Notes: a model not told the origin generated them from the sequence alone. 64,000 bases of DNA from a candidate division KSB1 bacterium (GCA_034506395.1 JAPDPQ010000005.1:124001-188000); one strand, 5' to 3'; shown: positions 8,988 through 18,440, counted from the stretch's first letter. Made by a program: numbers and translations.

Positions 8988-11900
8988 TGTACGACCATCA
9001 CTTTCTTCATTTGATGAAAATTGCCAGATTTTAAGGTGATTAAGTACACACCGCTTCCGATCTTTGAACCATCTTCAAGCGTCCCATTCCAATGCAAAGC
9101 GTTCCAACCAGCGGGATAGAACTGTTCTGCTAACGTCGTAACTTTTCTGCCAGCAAAATCGAACAATTCTAATCGAGCTAATCGATTGGAACTAAGCTTG
9201 AAATGAATACCGAGCGGATCGGATCGGTATGCCTCGAACACATTTCGATCGAGATAAAACATATTGCTACTTTGTACAGTGACTGCCGCCTGTGCAGTTC
9301 GTAACTTGCCATATTCATCAAGAGTGCGAAGCTCGAAGATGATAATCTCTTGCTCGGCTGAAGTAATCAACCGTGTATCTGCAAACTTTTGACTCACTTC
9401 ATGCCATTGATTCGGCTCTAATTTATGAGTCGCAATAAACTCATCAGCATAAGTTGGATCGATGCTCCCGTCGGCTCGATAAACCCACAGGTCATAGCTT
9501 TCGACAGGATACGGCACTTGTACTTTGACCGTGATTTCTTCGCCAACTTCAACTTGCGGAGGAGTGGCAGCTATTTGAGGCTGCCAATCTAATGGCGGTT
9601 TGACCACGCAATAAACCGTGTCGATGGCAATGTTATTAGAAAGAAAATCTGGGTGTTCATTATCAGCCATTACCAGAGCTTTATTGATAAATAAGTAGGT
9701 GCCGATGGGCAAATCTTCCGAAACAGTGAAGTCAAATTGCAATTGAATTTTCCCATGTGCGGGCAGTTCTTCGAATTGCCATGAAATCGAGTCCGCGGTG
9801 ATGATCTGCGGTGTTGGTTGAAAAAGTTTCGCCACACCGTGGGAAGGGGCGTAATTTGTCACTCGAACCGATCTGGCAGGTTCATCGCTCAGATTTATAA
9901 CCGTAAGAATCCAATGCACACTTTGGCCAGCCTTAACGAAACGCAAAGTATCATCATTCACTAATGCCACGGAATCCGTAATTGCTGTTTGCCACATCCC
10001 GACATCCACTTTGCTCTCGATGGAATCCTTTGGAATCGTCACACAATAAACCGTGCTTTGGGTTGAATCATTTAGACTATTGCTATCATTCTCAGCAGTA
10101 AGCCAAGCGATATTTACCAACGGCCAGAGATTAGCTGGCAACGATTCCGCTACCTTTACTTGAAACGAAATCGTCAACGAATCGTTGGATACTAGCGAGT
10201 CGACCTGCCATACTAATTTATTTTCATCTTTGATTCGTGGTTGCAAATCGAAATCCAGCAACTGAGCAAAGTTGGGCAAAATATTTTGTATTGAAAAATC
10301 CTTGGCTGTCCCAGGTCCAAGATTCTCAATGAAAAGTTGATAATCAATAGTCCCATTTGCTGTGACCGCAGGAAAGATTTCGCCTCCAATCACAATCACC
10401 GAGTCAGCACGAACCCGCTGCTTGAGCGCTAAGTCATAATAAGTGTCACTTTGTTTATTGGGCAGGATGGCATAAACTGTGGTTGTGGCCGAATTATTTT
10501 CTAACCATGGATCCTCCGCTGCTACAATCAAACTAGTATTGAACAGCGGTGTAAAGTTCACAGCAATTGTGTCAGTTAATTGCAGGCGTAATCTGATCTC
10601 GATTTTGTCCCCAACTTTCAGAGAATCGAAATTCCAGAATAATGAATCCGTTCTCTGACTTGCCGGTCGAGGATTCATTTCAGAAATTGCTGTCAAACCA
10701 GGGACAATATTGACAACAACAAAATCTCGCGCTGGCCATGGTCCGAGATTTTGAATAGTGAGTCGATAGTCGATCATTCCGCCGGCAAGCACTACAGGGA
10801 CCAAATTTTCTCCCAGGAGTGCCAGTGAATCCGTATCCACGGTTTGTTCAATCGCTAAATCATAACTGATTACTGGTGTTGGATACAGGACATGAATTGT
10901 ATCGCTCGCGAGATTATTCTCTAAATTGGTCTCATTGTCTGCTGATGCTTCTACCTTGCTAATGAGCCACTCGATTTTGTTTGAGATGTCCGAAGAAAAA
11001 GCGACGCTAACAGCAATGGTCTGCTCTTGATCAGGAGCCAGATGAGCCAATTTCCAGAATAACTGATGATGTTCAAAAGCTACTGGTGGGGGCGTTGCAT
11101 GAATGAACGTCACGGAATCAGGCAAAAGCTGAGAAATTTGCACATTGTCGGCGCGTCCAGCACCGTTGTTTTTAATTTTGAGCATGTATTGATATTCTTG
11201 CCCTGGCATTACCGCATTGAACGTTCGGTCTCCAATCATCACCGTCGTATCCGTCGCAGACACAAGCTGGATCGAGAGGTCAGATGGGGCTGGATACAAG
11301 ACATAAACCGTATCCTGAGAGCGATTATTTTCCAAATCGTAGTCATTATCTCCCAGCAGCTCTACTTGGCTGATCAATTGCTGAAGGACGTCAGAATTGA
11401 ATTCTGGAAAATGAACTACGGTAGTTATCATCCGCTCTTCATTGGGAGCGAGATTGCTGAATTGCCAAACAACCTTGGGACCCTTTGCGAACGACGGTTG
11501 CATCGAGGTGTTTGTCAGTGTAACGGAGTCTGGTAAAATTTGGGTTAGTCGCACATAACCAGCCCTTCCAGGGCCATGATTTTTGATTTTCATCTGATAG
11601 CGATAACTCTGACCAGGCATCACCGCATTGAATTTTTGATTATCAAATACGATACTCGTATCCGTAATTGAAGATAGCTGAACCGAAAGATCCGCAGGGA
11701 TCGTCCCTGGGACAAAGTAGCTGCCGGTTCCTCGGAGACTGTAATTGCCGAGCTGAGGCGGCAAATTCACCGTGACATCAACCACCCGCCAAGTATTGTT
11801 ACGAATTGGATCAGGAGAAAAATGAGCCAGCAAATAAAAATGTTCGATCAGATCGGCCAATCGTTGATAAATTTCGGACATTTGATCAGCAGAATAGGCC

Positions 11901-12796
11901 ATATAAAATAATCCCCCAGTCTGGTCTGCAATCTTTCGCAAGATATCTCGGATCGTGAAATCGCCGAGACAAATTGTATAAATTGGGATATGATATTTCA
12001 AAGCACTATCAATGACGGCCTCAGCAGTGGTAGAGGAATTATTATCTCGACCATCGGTATACACAATAATCCGAGGCCGACTGGCTTCGAGTTTGGTTTG
12101 CTGAATGGCTGCCATCAGGGCATCATAAATAGCCGTTCCAAAATCTGTTTTTGCTTCGTCAATGGTCTTTATTAAAATATTTTTGTCACTGGTAAACGGC
12201 TGAACTTTAACAACTTTATGATTAAATAATATGACCCCTGCCCGATCAACTGGTCGGATTTGTTCGATATACAATCGGGCGCCAGCCTTAGCTTCGTCCA
12301 ACTTCTCAGTCATGCTGGTGCTCACATCCATAACCAACATCGTGCTCGTCGGGACATGCCGGTCATGTAAAATCTCTCGAATAAGCGGTGCAGACAGTTG
12401 CTGATAAAGGTCTTGGTTCGCTGGAATCGAATGATTTTCCGCATGATATTCAATCAAAGGAGACCAGATCGATTTAACCGGCAACCCGATTTGAGCGATA
12501 TCATCTGGCCCCAGCCATCTCGTGGTATCCGCCAGATCGGTCACAAAATTGCCATTGCTATCAAATACGGTAATCGTCGAAATGATCGGGTAAGGAAAAT
12601 TCGGAGTTAAACCGTGGATCACAGAATCGGCCTGAATGCTGATATTTTCGATATTAACACTCAGCGCGTTTTTCGAGACGCGCGATTGAAGATCATTTTG
12701 AGCATGTAGCGCTACCCCACTATGTAGCGCCAAGGATAGGATCAATGTCATCCTCGCGATGAATTGAGCCGCAGTTTTTCTCGTTGTCGGACCCAT
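8984..12796 (-). CDS. Secreted VWA-domain protein with DUF11/CARDB-like repeats and T9SS sorting domain
   Basis: Cell-surface protein of 1270 residues. A signal peptide ends near residue 33 (VALHAQ). A von Willebrand A domain covers about residues 150-330, with the metal-binding DVSTS motif at 157-161. Five related domains of about 120-130 residues follow, each with a core like PGQEYQYMLKIKNNGAGRA and then LPDSVTF, which matches DUF11/CARDB-type surface repeats. A further Ig-like region and a C-terminal type A T9SS sorting domain (KIGSGVYLITLKSG, ending KKVMVVQ) complete it. The protein is probably exported through T9SS and held on the surface, with the VWA domain binding a protein ligand. 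It is the first gene of a coupled pair with the PorV-like gene; ATG start at 12796. Confidence 0.8.
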   Translation of the reverse strand: MGPTTRKTAAQFIARMTLILSLALHSGVALHAQNDLQSRVSKNALSVNIENISIQADSVIHGLTPNFPYPIISTITVFDSNGNFVTDLADTTRWLGPDDIAQIGLPVKSIWSPLIEYHAENHSIPANQDLYQQLSAPLIREILHDRHVPTSTMLVMDVSTSMTEKLDEAKAGARLYIEQIRPVDRAGVILFNHKVVKVQPFTSDKNILIKTIDEAKTDFGTAIYDALMAAIQQTKLEASRPRIIVYTDGRDNNSSTTAEAVIDSALKYHIPIYTICLGDFTIRDILRKIADQTGGLFYMAYSADQMSEIYQRLADLIEHFYLLAHFSPDPIRNNTWRVVDVTVNLPPQLGNYSLRGTGSYFVPGTIPADLSVQLSSITDTSIVFDNQKFNAVMPGQSYRYQMKIKNHGPGRAGYVRLTQILPDSVTLTNTSMQPSFAKGPKVVWQFSNLAPNEERMITTVVHFPEFNSDVLQQLISQVELLGDNDYDLENNRSQDTVYVLYPAPSDLSIQLVSATDTTVMIGDRTFNAVMPGQEYQYMLKIKNNGAGRADNVQISQLLPDSVTFIHATPPPVAFEHHQLFWKLAHLAPDQEQTIAVSVAFSSDISNKIEWLISKVEASADNETNLENNLASDTIHVLYPTPVISYDLAIEQTVDTDSLALLGENLVPVVLAGGMIDYRLTIQNLGPWPARDFVVVNIVPGLTAISEMNPRPASQRTDSLFWNFDSLKVGDKIEIRLRLQLTDTIAVNFTPLFNTSLIVAAEDPWLENNSATTTVYAILPNKQSDTYYDLALKQRVRADSVIVIGGEIFPAVTANGTIDYQLFIENLGPGTAKDFSIQNILPNFAQLLDFDLQPRIKDENKLVWQVDSLVSNDSLTISFQVKVAESLPANLWPLVNIAWLTAENDSNSLNDSTQSTVYCVTIPKDSIESKVDVGMWQTAITDSVALVNDDTLRFVKAGQSVHWILTVINLSDEPARSVRVTNYAPSHGVAKLFQPTPQIITADSISWQFEELPAHGKIQLQFDFTVSEDLPIGTYLFINKALVMADNEHPDFLSNNIAIDTVYCVVKPPLDWQPQIAATPPQVEVGEEITVKVQVPYPVESYDLWVYRADGSIDPTYADEFIATHKLEPNQWHEVSQKFADTRLITSAEQEIIIFELRTLDEYGKLRTAQAAVTVQSSNMFYLDRNVFEAYRSDPLGIHFKLSSNRLARLELFDFAGRKVTTLAEQFYPAGWNALHWNGTLEDGSKIGSGVYLITLKSGNFHQMKKVMVVQ

Positions 12797-13514
12797 AGCT
12801 GCTTACCCATTGTTGAATAATTGTGAAAGATGAATCTAATTTTAACCGGAACATGGAATCATTCCAGATGAAAGAATGCTCACTTTTAATTGTTCAATGA
12901 AAGCCAAATCTTATAACCCATTTCGGATCAGTAAAATTTAGCTAATTTTCTATTTCCCTTTTTTATTCAAATGAATCGCAATTCTTCAATGAAAAGGATT
13001 TTCTGATAGGTGCTGCAATTTTTCTTCGCTTCTATCAGATATAGGGACAATTTTCGTGCCAGATAATAGTGAGGATCAGTAACAGTCACGATTTTTTTGA
13101 GTTAAGAGGGGCAGCCAATAGCAAAATCGTAATTGGTGAAGACTCAAAAAGGGGTAAATTTAGCAGTGAAACATGTTAAAATATGAGACATTTAAGGCAA
13201 TTGTGAACGGTTATTAAATTTTTTGCATATCTGATTTAAGAAAATTTTTTAACGATTATGGCCACATGACCTCATGAGGTAGGTATTAATCTGCTGAAAA
13301 AGCGCAGATCATCCATAGTAAACTTGTGATAGCATATGAAAATCCCCTCCCTCAGCCTGATTTGCGTTTTCGGGAACGAAATGAAGGCCGAGAAAAAGCA
13401 GATATAAAAATCGAAAATCACAAGAGTTTTTCTTTGCACCTGATAGGGTAAAAATTTCTTTTAATAAGGCAAAGCCACTGCCATTGGTGAACTTCTGGAC
13501 ATCTTTGGCGATTG
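12797..13514. other. AT-rich intergenic region with a 12-bp palindrome
   Basis: This 718-bp AT-rich stretch lies upstream of the leftward VWA/PorV pair and so should hold its promoter. A perfect 12-bp palindrome, ACCTCATGAGGT, is at 13269-13280 and is a candidate operator. No convincing ORF or RNA gene was seen. Confidence 0.35.
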
Positions 13515-13787
13515 TTAGGAAACAGTGCGTATATTAAAGACCACGCCCTTCGGATCAGGGCAGCAGAGCTGGGCGGTTTCCTTAATCCAGTTATTGGCAG
13601 GAAGTTCCGCCTCATACTGCTTGCTAATCAAGAATGGGATCAAGCTTTGCAAGGCGAACATGCAAGTGCCTTTGCCGCTGGGGATTACAATTTTTCCCTG
13701 GCCAACGACTTCAAAATAATCTCCAGGTTTAAGATTAGCGCCACATCGCTCTTTCACATCGGCAACTTCGACGATTAAATTTTTCAT
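13515..13787 (-). CDS. TIGR04076-type small protein
   Basis: Protein of 90 residues with the layout of the TIGR04076 family of uncharacterised bacterial and archaeal proteins: an N-terminal strand with NLIVEVADVKERC, then LKPGDYFEV, then a cysteine-containing CMFALQSLIPFL segment, and paired cysteines (CCPDP) near the C-terminus. The conserved cysteines suggest a metal or redox site, but no function is established for the family. The ATG at 13787 is preferred over one five codons upstream because GAGGGG lies 6 nt before it. It is monocistronic, in the gap between the envelope pair and the divergent yggS. Confidence 0.65.
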   Translation of the reverse strand: MKNLIVEVADVKERCGANLKPGDYFEVVGQGKIVIPSGKGTCMFALQSLIPFLISKQYEAELPANNWIKETAQLCCPDPKGVVFNIRTVS

Positions 13788-14051
13788 GATCGCCCCTCTC
13801 AAATTTTGTTATTGGATTTTGATCCTATCGATTATGAACTTCGGTCCTCGTTTAAAATAATTTAACACAAAAATTGTAATCCGGCAAGCATTATTTTCGG
13901 AACTTTTTCGCTTATTAATCAAATATAATTGGAACTTAATCTCAACAACTAAATATAAAATGCAGCAACTTTGCTGGCTCGCTCTGAAAAACATTTCTAT
14001 TGATTTTTAATGCATAAAGATTTATATTCGCAGACTAATTTCTATTGGCTG

Positions 14052-14741
14052 ATGAATATTGAACAAAATATATTGAGTGTCAAACGGCGCATCAAAAATG
14101 CATGTCAGAGGGCTGGAGTTGATGAGAACAGCATTTTATTGGTTGCGGTTTCTAAGACGGTTCCCGCAGAGATTATCAAAGAAGCGGTAGCTCATGGAAT
14201 TGCTCATATCGGCGAAAATCGCGTCCAGGAGGCGGAACAAAAATTTCGCCAATTGGGCAGGATTGCCACTTGGCATCTGGTAGGACATCTCCAAACCAAT
14301 AAGGTTAAAAAGGCATTGCAGCTATTCGATCTGATTCAGTCGCTCGATAGCCTTCATTTAGCTGAGGAAATCAATCGCCAAGCTTTGCGTTTGGGCCGCA
14401 CCGTCGACTGCCTTGTTGAAGTGAATACCTCTGGCGAGCCATCCAAATTTGGAGTTGCGCCGACTGAATGTCAAAAGCTAATTGCCGAAATATCCCAGCT
14501 ACCTGCTATTCACATCCGAGGTTTGATGACGGTTGGACCTATCTCCCCAGACCCAGAGCAGGTCCGACCCAGTTTTCGGCTGTTGCGAGAACTGAAAGAA
14601 ACAATTCAGCGCCAGAATTTTCCCAATGTGTCGATGGATTATCTCTCGATGGGCATGACCAATGACTTTGAAGTTGCCATTGAAGAAGGGGCAAATATGA
14701 TCCGCGTAGGACGAGCGATTTATGAACAAAGCTACACCTAA
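14052..14741 (+). CDS. yggS: YggS/PLPBP family pyridoxal-phosphate-binding protein
   Basis: Cytosolic PLP-homeostasis protein of the alanine racemase N-terminal fold. The PLP lysine lies in LLVAVSKTVP. Other signatures are AHIGENRVQEA, WHLVGHLQTNK, LVEVNTSGEPSKFG, IRGLMTVGP and LSMGMTNDFEVAIEEG, ending with the phosphate-binding MIRVGRAIYE. The start at 14052 (MNIEQNI) gives 229 residues, typical of the family; an in-frame ATG at 14010 would add 14 unconserved residues, and neither has a strong Shine-Dalgarno site. It leads a run into yggT and divIVA, a neighbourhood conserved in many bacteria and tied to cell division. All expected motifs are present. Confidence 0.93.
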   Translation: MNIEQNILSVKRRIKNACQRAGVDENSILLVAVSKTVPAEIIKEAVAHGIAHIGENRVQEAEQKFRQLGRIATWHLVGHLQTNKVKKALQLFDLIQSLDSLHLAEEINRQALRLGRTVDCLVEVNTSGEPSKFGVAPTECQKLIAEISQLPAIHIRGLMTVGPISPDPEQVRPSFRLLRELKETIQRQNFPNVSMDYLSMGMTNDFEVAIEEGANMIRVGRAIYEQSYT

Positions 14742-14795
14742 ATCAATCAAGAAATCTTTTGCTGAACAAGTCAGAACGTAACAAGAGCTTGAACT

Positions 14796-15038
14796 ATGAT
14801 CCGATTGATCAGTTTTATCGCAGATGTTTACATCCTTGTCATCATTATTCGGGCGATCCTTTCTTGGATCCCCCATAATCCTTATCAGCCAATAATTAAA
14901 ATTGTCTATCAGATTACCGATCCACCGCTCCGTTTCGTTCGACAGTTTATTCCACTGATTGGTGGGATCGACATTTCTCCGATCATCTTGATTTTTGCAA
15001 TTTATTTGTTCGAAAAAATATTAATCATGATTTTTTAG
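14796..15038 (+). CDS. yggT: YggT family integral membrane protein
   Basis: Membrane protein of 80 residues with two transmembrane segments (about 5-25 and 58-78) and the family signature RAILSWIPHNPYQPIIKIVYQ, followed by ITDPPLRFVRQFIP and a GIDISPIILIFAIYL helix. This matches a single YggT domain. The family is of uncertain biochemical role and has been linked to division and osmotic tolerance through its yggS/divIVA context. It lies 54 bp after yggS and 30 bp before divIVA, so the three are probably one operon. Confidence 0.9.
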   Translation: MIRLISFIADVYILVIIIRAILSWIPHNPYQPIIKIVYQITDPPLRFVRQFIPLIGGIDISPIILIFAIYLFEKILIMIF

Positions 15039-15068
15039 TCCCCCTAACCAAATGTGGAGGAAAAGAGC

Positions 15069-15686
15069 TTGAAGTTAACTCCGTTGGATATAAAAAAGCA
15101 AGTATTCAAAAAGGTTCTCCGAGGATATGATCCGATTGAAATCGAGACCTTTTTGGAGATGGTGGCCGAGGAGTTCGAGGCTTTGATCAAAGAGCGAAAT
15201 GACCTTTCTGATGAGGTATTGAAGCTTAAAACACAGCTTCGAGATTATCAGGAGGTTGAGAAGACCTTTAAGGAATCGCTCATGAATGCCCAGCAGACAA
15301 TCAATCAGTCGCGCGAAAATTCCAAGCGCGAAGCCGATCTGATCATCAAAGAGGCTGAAGTTCGGGCTGAAAAGATCATCGAAAATGCGAAAATGCAATT
15401 GATCGAGATCAAAAATGAGCTTATGGTGATCAAAGCCCAGAAAGATTCATTCGCCAAGCGGTTGAGACATCTATTGGAGTCGCAATTGGAATTGCTGAGC
15501 GTCCTCGAAATTGATGATCTTGGCTTCGGTGAACCGAATACTGCTCCAAAACCAAAAGAATTGAAATATCAGATTCGGGAGCCAGCGTTTTTGGCAACGG
15601 CTTCAGATCAAAAAAAAAAGGACTCTGATGCCTCAGCCGATGAACGTCGCAAAGACGTGAAGATTTCTGATCAGTTCATTTTTTAG
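15069..15686 (+). CDS. divIVA: DivIVA-domain coiled-coil protein
   Basis: Polar or septal scaffold-type protein. The start is TTG at 15069, with GGAGG at 15056-15060 and an 8-nt spacer; the resulting N-terminus MKLTPLDIKKQVFKK matches the usual DivIVA start, whereas the GTG at 15054 would lie over the Shine-Dalgarno sequence. The conserved head continues with LRGYDPIEIETFLEMVAEEF (about residues 14-33). A long coiled coil with heptads follows from about 35 to 145, then a low-complexity lysine-rich tail. Length is 205 residues. DivIVA proteins recognise curved membrane and recruit division or envelope-synthesis factors. In this diderm the partner is unknown. Confidence 0.88.
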   Translation: MKLTPLDIKKQVFKKVLRGYDPIEIETFLEMVAEEFEALIKERNDLSDEVLKLKTQLRDYQEVEKTFKESLMNAQQTINQSRENSKREADLIIKEAEVRAEKIIENAKMQLIEIKNELMVIKAQKDSFAKRLRHLLESQLELLSVLEIDDLGFGEPNTAPKPKELKYQIREPAFLATASDQKKKDSDASADERRKDVKISDQFIF

Positions 15687-15712
15687 CAGCCCCGCAACCG
15701 AGGCAGGCATCA

Positions 15713-15836
15713 GCTAAAAACACTTCAGTATAATTGGCAATGTTTTTAGCGCAAGATCGTTTCAATTGAATCTGATGGAACGCTATCGGCGGATTTGAGC
15801 AAAGATAAAAGCATCTTGAAGAGTGATCGTTTCAAT
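15713..15836. repeat. Inverted and direct repeats upstream of the lipoprotein gene
   Basis: In the 201-bp gap after divIVA, GCTAAAAAC (15713-15721) and GTTTTTAGC (15742-15750) form a 9-bp stem with a 20-nt loop. A 12-bp direct repeat GATCGTTTCAAT then occurs at 15755-15766 and 15825-15836. The first may end the divIVA transcript and the second may be paired regulator sites. This is speculation from sequence alone. Confidence 0.35.
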
Positions 15837-15887
15837 CCCATGCATCAGTAGTCGATTAATAAAAAAACAGAATAAGGGAGAGCAGCT

Positions 15888-16586
15888 ATGAGAGTACAAC
15901 ATCAAATTCTGAATTTTTTAATTGTTTTTGGTTTTATGTTCTCAGGATGCGCCAAGCGGATCCAGTTCAGCTACGACGAAATTAAACCCAATTCCATCTT
16001 AAAAATCCAAACTGTATCAGGAAAGCTATGGAACGGGTTGGTTCAAACCAAATCATCTGATCATTTGCTTCTCAAACAGAGCCGCCTCGATGATCAATAT
16101 GTGAAAATTAATCGGTCAGATATTATCCGAATCACTGGTCGCCAACCAGTTTATGATGATTTAGGGGAGGTGATCTCTGAGTGGGAGATTCAAGATCAAC
16201 GCACCAATAAGAATTTAGCCCTTTACAGCATTGGCGGATTAGCGCTGAGCTTTGGTGCGAGCTTTTTTATTGGATCTTTAGTGAACCGCAGCATTGAAGA
16301 TGCGGATCGGGGGCAACAGCTACTTTGGAGCACAACAGCAGCGGGGACTGCGATTGGCACTTATTTATTTGCCAGATTGGGAAGGGACAAAGATCGCCAG
16401 TTAGCAATAGAGAAAATCCGCGATCAGCGTTTTGCTGCAGCAAAGGGGAAATATGAAGAGCGAAGGAAAAAACACGAATTGATTCGACAGCAGTTAGAGA
16501 AGGAAAAGGCAGAGCAAGAGCGGCAAGCTCGGGAGTTGAAACTTCTGCAAGAACAGATAAAATCAAAAAAAGAAAAAGAAAATTAA
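15888..16586 (+). CDS. Lipoprotein with C-terminal charged coiled coil
   Basis: A lipoprotein signal ends at C21 (FMFSGC), so the mature protein should be membrane-anchored by lipid. Residues about 25-105 form a beta-rich region (VSGKLWNGLVQTKSSDHLLL) reminiscent of Sm/SH3-like folds. Two hydrophobic, glycine-rich segments at about 115-135 and 148-166 resemble the paired helices of glycine-zipper membrane proteins. The last 60 residues are a highly charged coiled coil (KEKAEQERQARELKLL). No named family is recognised. A good Shine-Dalgarno (AGGGAG) precedes the ATG, and punA begins 20 bp downstream. Confidence 0.65.
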   Translation: MRVQHQILNFLIVFGFMFSGCAKRIQFSYDEIKPNSILKIQTVSGKLWNGLVQTKSSDHLLLKQSRLDDQYVKINRSDIIRITGRQPVYDDLGEVISEWEIQDQRTNKNLALYSIGGLALSFGASFFIGSLVNRSIEDADRGQQLLWSTTAAGTAIGTYLFARLGRDKDRQLAIEKIRDQRFAAAKGKYEERRKKHELIRQQLEKEKAEQERQARELKLLQEQIKSKKEKEN

Positions 16587-16605
16587 ATTGTTGTGAGGTG
16601 CAAGA

Positions 16606-17427
16606 TTGTCGGAATTGAGAGAGAAGATTGAAGAAACGGTTCGCTATCTACGGACGAAAACCGCTGCGACACCAAGTATCGGCATTATTCTTGGGACTGG
16701 TCTGGGCGCGTTGGTGGACGATATCAACATTGAAGTGGCTATTTCTTACTCTGATATTCCAAATTTTCCCATTGCCACCGTGGAGTTTCATGCAGGAAAA
16801 CTCATTTTCGGCAAGCTTTGCGGTAAATCCATCGTTGCGATGCAGGGACGCTTTCATTATTATGAAGGCTACAGCATGAAACAAATCACCTTTCCTGTGC
16901 GCGTGATGAAGTTTTTAGGGGTCAATACTTTGCTGGTTTCCAATGCTTGCGGCGGCATCAATGCCAACATGAAGCCCGGGGATATCATGCTGATCACTGA
17001 TCACATCAATCTATTGGGCGACAATCCGCTCATTGGAGAGAACGACGACACACTTGGACCCCGATTCCCCGACATGTCTGAACCCTATTCGAGGAAACTC
17101 ATCCAATTGACCGAGCAGATTGCTCAGCGGGAAGGGATAATAGTTAAAAAAGGCGTTTATGCTGCGATGACCGGTCCAAATCTGGAGACGGCTGCCGAAT
17201 ATCGCTTCCTGCGAACCATCGGCGCAGACGTGGTGGGCATGTCCACCATCCCAGAAGTTATCGTCGCTATTCATAGCGGCATGAGCGTATTGGGCTTTTC
17301 CGTGATCACCGACGCCTGTGTCCCAGAAGAGCTCAAACCAGCAAATATCCCAGAAATCATCGAGACCGCTAAGAGGGCTGAACCCAAATTAACGCTGCTG
17401 ATCAAAAAAGTTGTTGAGCAACTGTAA
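16606..17427 (+). CDS. punA: Purine nucleoside phosphorylase (inosine/guanosine type)
   Basis: Trimeric PNP family enzyme that splits inosine or guanosine with phosphate to the base and ribose 1-phosphate for purine salvage. Family motifs: GIILGTGLGAL (phosphate site), GRFHYYEGYSMKQITFPVR, NACGGIN, LITDHINLLGDNPL, TGPNLETAAEYR and MSTIPEVIVA; VITDAC near the C-terminus carries the purine-contacting residue region. At 273 residues it has normal length. The start is TTG at 16606, with GAGGTG 5 nt upstream. It sits between a lipoprotein gene and the zinc-finger gene, in the position where many FCB genomes have punA near ileS. Confidence 0.95.
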   Translation: MSELREKIEETVRYLRTKTAATPSIGIILGTGLGALVDDINIEVAISYSDIPNFPIATVEFHAGKLIFGKLCGKSIVAMQGRFHYYEGYSMKQITFPVRVMKFLGVNTLLVSNACGGINANMKPGDIMLITDHINLLGDNPLIGENDDTLGPRFPDMSEPYSRKLIQLTEQIAQREGIIVKKGVYAAMTGPNLETAAEYRFLRTIGADVVGMSTIPEVIVAIHSGMSVLGFSVITDACVPEELKPANIPEIIETAKRAEPKLTLLIKKVVEQL

Positions 17428-17966
17428 GTAAGGCTGAAAGGCTTGGGTTCAGTGACCCAGCATGAGAATCTTGATCATCAGGAGGATTATTTTCTCAATT
17501 TAAATTTTTCATTTGAAGAGGTGATGATTGTTCCCCACGGCTTTCGGCTGGTCTGAGCATCCGATCCAATTCCCGCGCATAGTGGCAAACGATGCGCTGA
17601 GATCTATCGAAAGCGAGCAATAAATCTTTGTCGTTCGTTGATCGAATTGGACATCAAAGGGAGACTTTGACTGCTTTCCAACTTACGAGCGAAGCTATTC
17701 GATGCTGGGATGTGCAACAAAGAATCATGATTATAGTTGCAGCGGGTTGATCATTGAAAAATTTGCAGTGTAAGGAACTTCGGGACGCAAATTTCGTTAC
17801 ATTTGCCTCGACAAGAATTTGGTGGATCGGAATTGTTGGCAAAAAATTCGTCCAGCGTCCGATTAGCCTGAGAGGCTTAAAAATACAAATCAAATTTTGC
17901 ATGTCAAATACGATCAAAATGCCATGAATTTTTGTTATGGATCGCATAAGGAGGAGCTATTGATTT
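17428..17966. other. Intergenic region where ileS would be expected
   Basis: A 539-bp stretch with no supported gene. A weak hairpin, TGGGT/ACCCA around a 6-nt loop (17444-17459), follows punA. In related gene orders ileS often lies between divIVA or punA and the DksA/TraR-lspA pair, but no isoleucyl-tRNA synthetase motif (HIGH or KMSKS) can be read here in any frame. A strong Shine-Dalgarno, AAGGAGG, at the right end serves the next gene. Confidence 0.4.
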
Positions 17967-18326
17967 ATGGGAACACTCGATTTAGAGCATTATCGACAGC
18001 TCATATTGGAAAAGCGCAAGGAAATTTTTGAAGAGCTCAATGAGGGCGAATTGAAAGAATCGATTGAGGAAGGACCAGGCGAAAACTCCTATGCCTTCCA
18101 TCTGGCAGATGTTGGTTCCGATAGCAATGAACGGGAAAAATCCTTTCTGGTTGCCTCAATTGAAGGAGACCTTTTGGCAGAGTTGGACGATGCATTGCAG
18201 CGAATTGAGCACGGGACATACGGGATCTGTGCGATCTGCGAGCAGCCGATCGATCCGAAACGACTGGAAGCGATCCCCTATACGAAATTATGTATTCATT
18301 GCAAGGCAAAAGAGGAGCGTGCCTGA
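17967..18326 (+). CDS. DksA/TraR-type C4 zinc-finger protein
   Basis: Protein of 119 residues with a charged N-terminal helical region and a C-terminal zinc finger with ligands C88, C91, C109 and C112 (YGICAICEQPIDPKRLEAIPYT, then LCIHCK). The conserved loop before the finger (HLADVGSDSNEREKSF) matches the family. DksA-like proteins bind in the RNA polymerase secondary channel and alter stringent-response transcription, while short TraR-type members such as this often sit beside lspA in FCB genomes. It lacks the long coiled coil of true DksA, so a DksA-equivalent role is unproven. A strong Shine-Dalgarno lies 11 nt from the ATG. Confidence 0.88.
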   Translation: MGTLDLEHYRQLILEKRKEIFEELNEGELKESIEEGPGENSYAFHLADVGSDSNEREKSFLVASIEGDLLAELDDALQRIEHGTYGICAICEQPIDPKRLEAIPYTKLCIHCKAKEERA

Positions 18327-18440
18327 TCTGCGATCTTAGATGCGAATGACTGACGGGAAATATTCCCTCGTGCAAACTTCAACTTTTCGCACGTTTATTA
18401 ATAATAAGCAAAATCGACGTTCGTCCATTTCATCGCCTCA

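Noticed and set aside
11066-11536. 156-codon plus-strand frame
   Set aside because: Antisense to the DUF11-type repeats of the VWA protein; arises from the biased codon pattern of the repeats.
17654-17947. 97-codon minus-strand frame in the punA-TraR gap
   Set aside because: No ribosome site, no family resemblance, and it runs into the promoter region of the zinc-finger gene.
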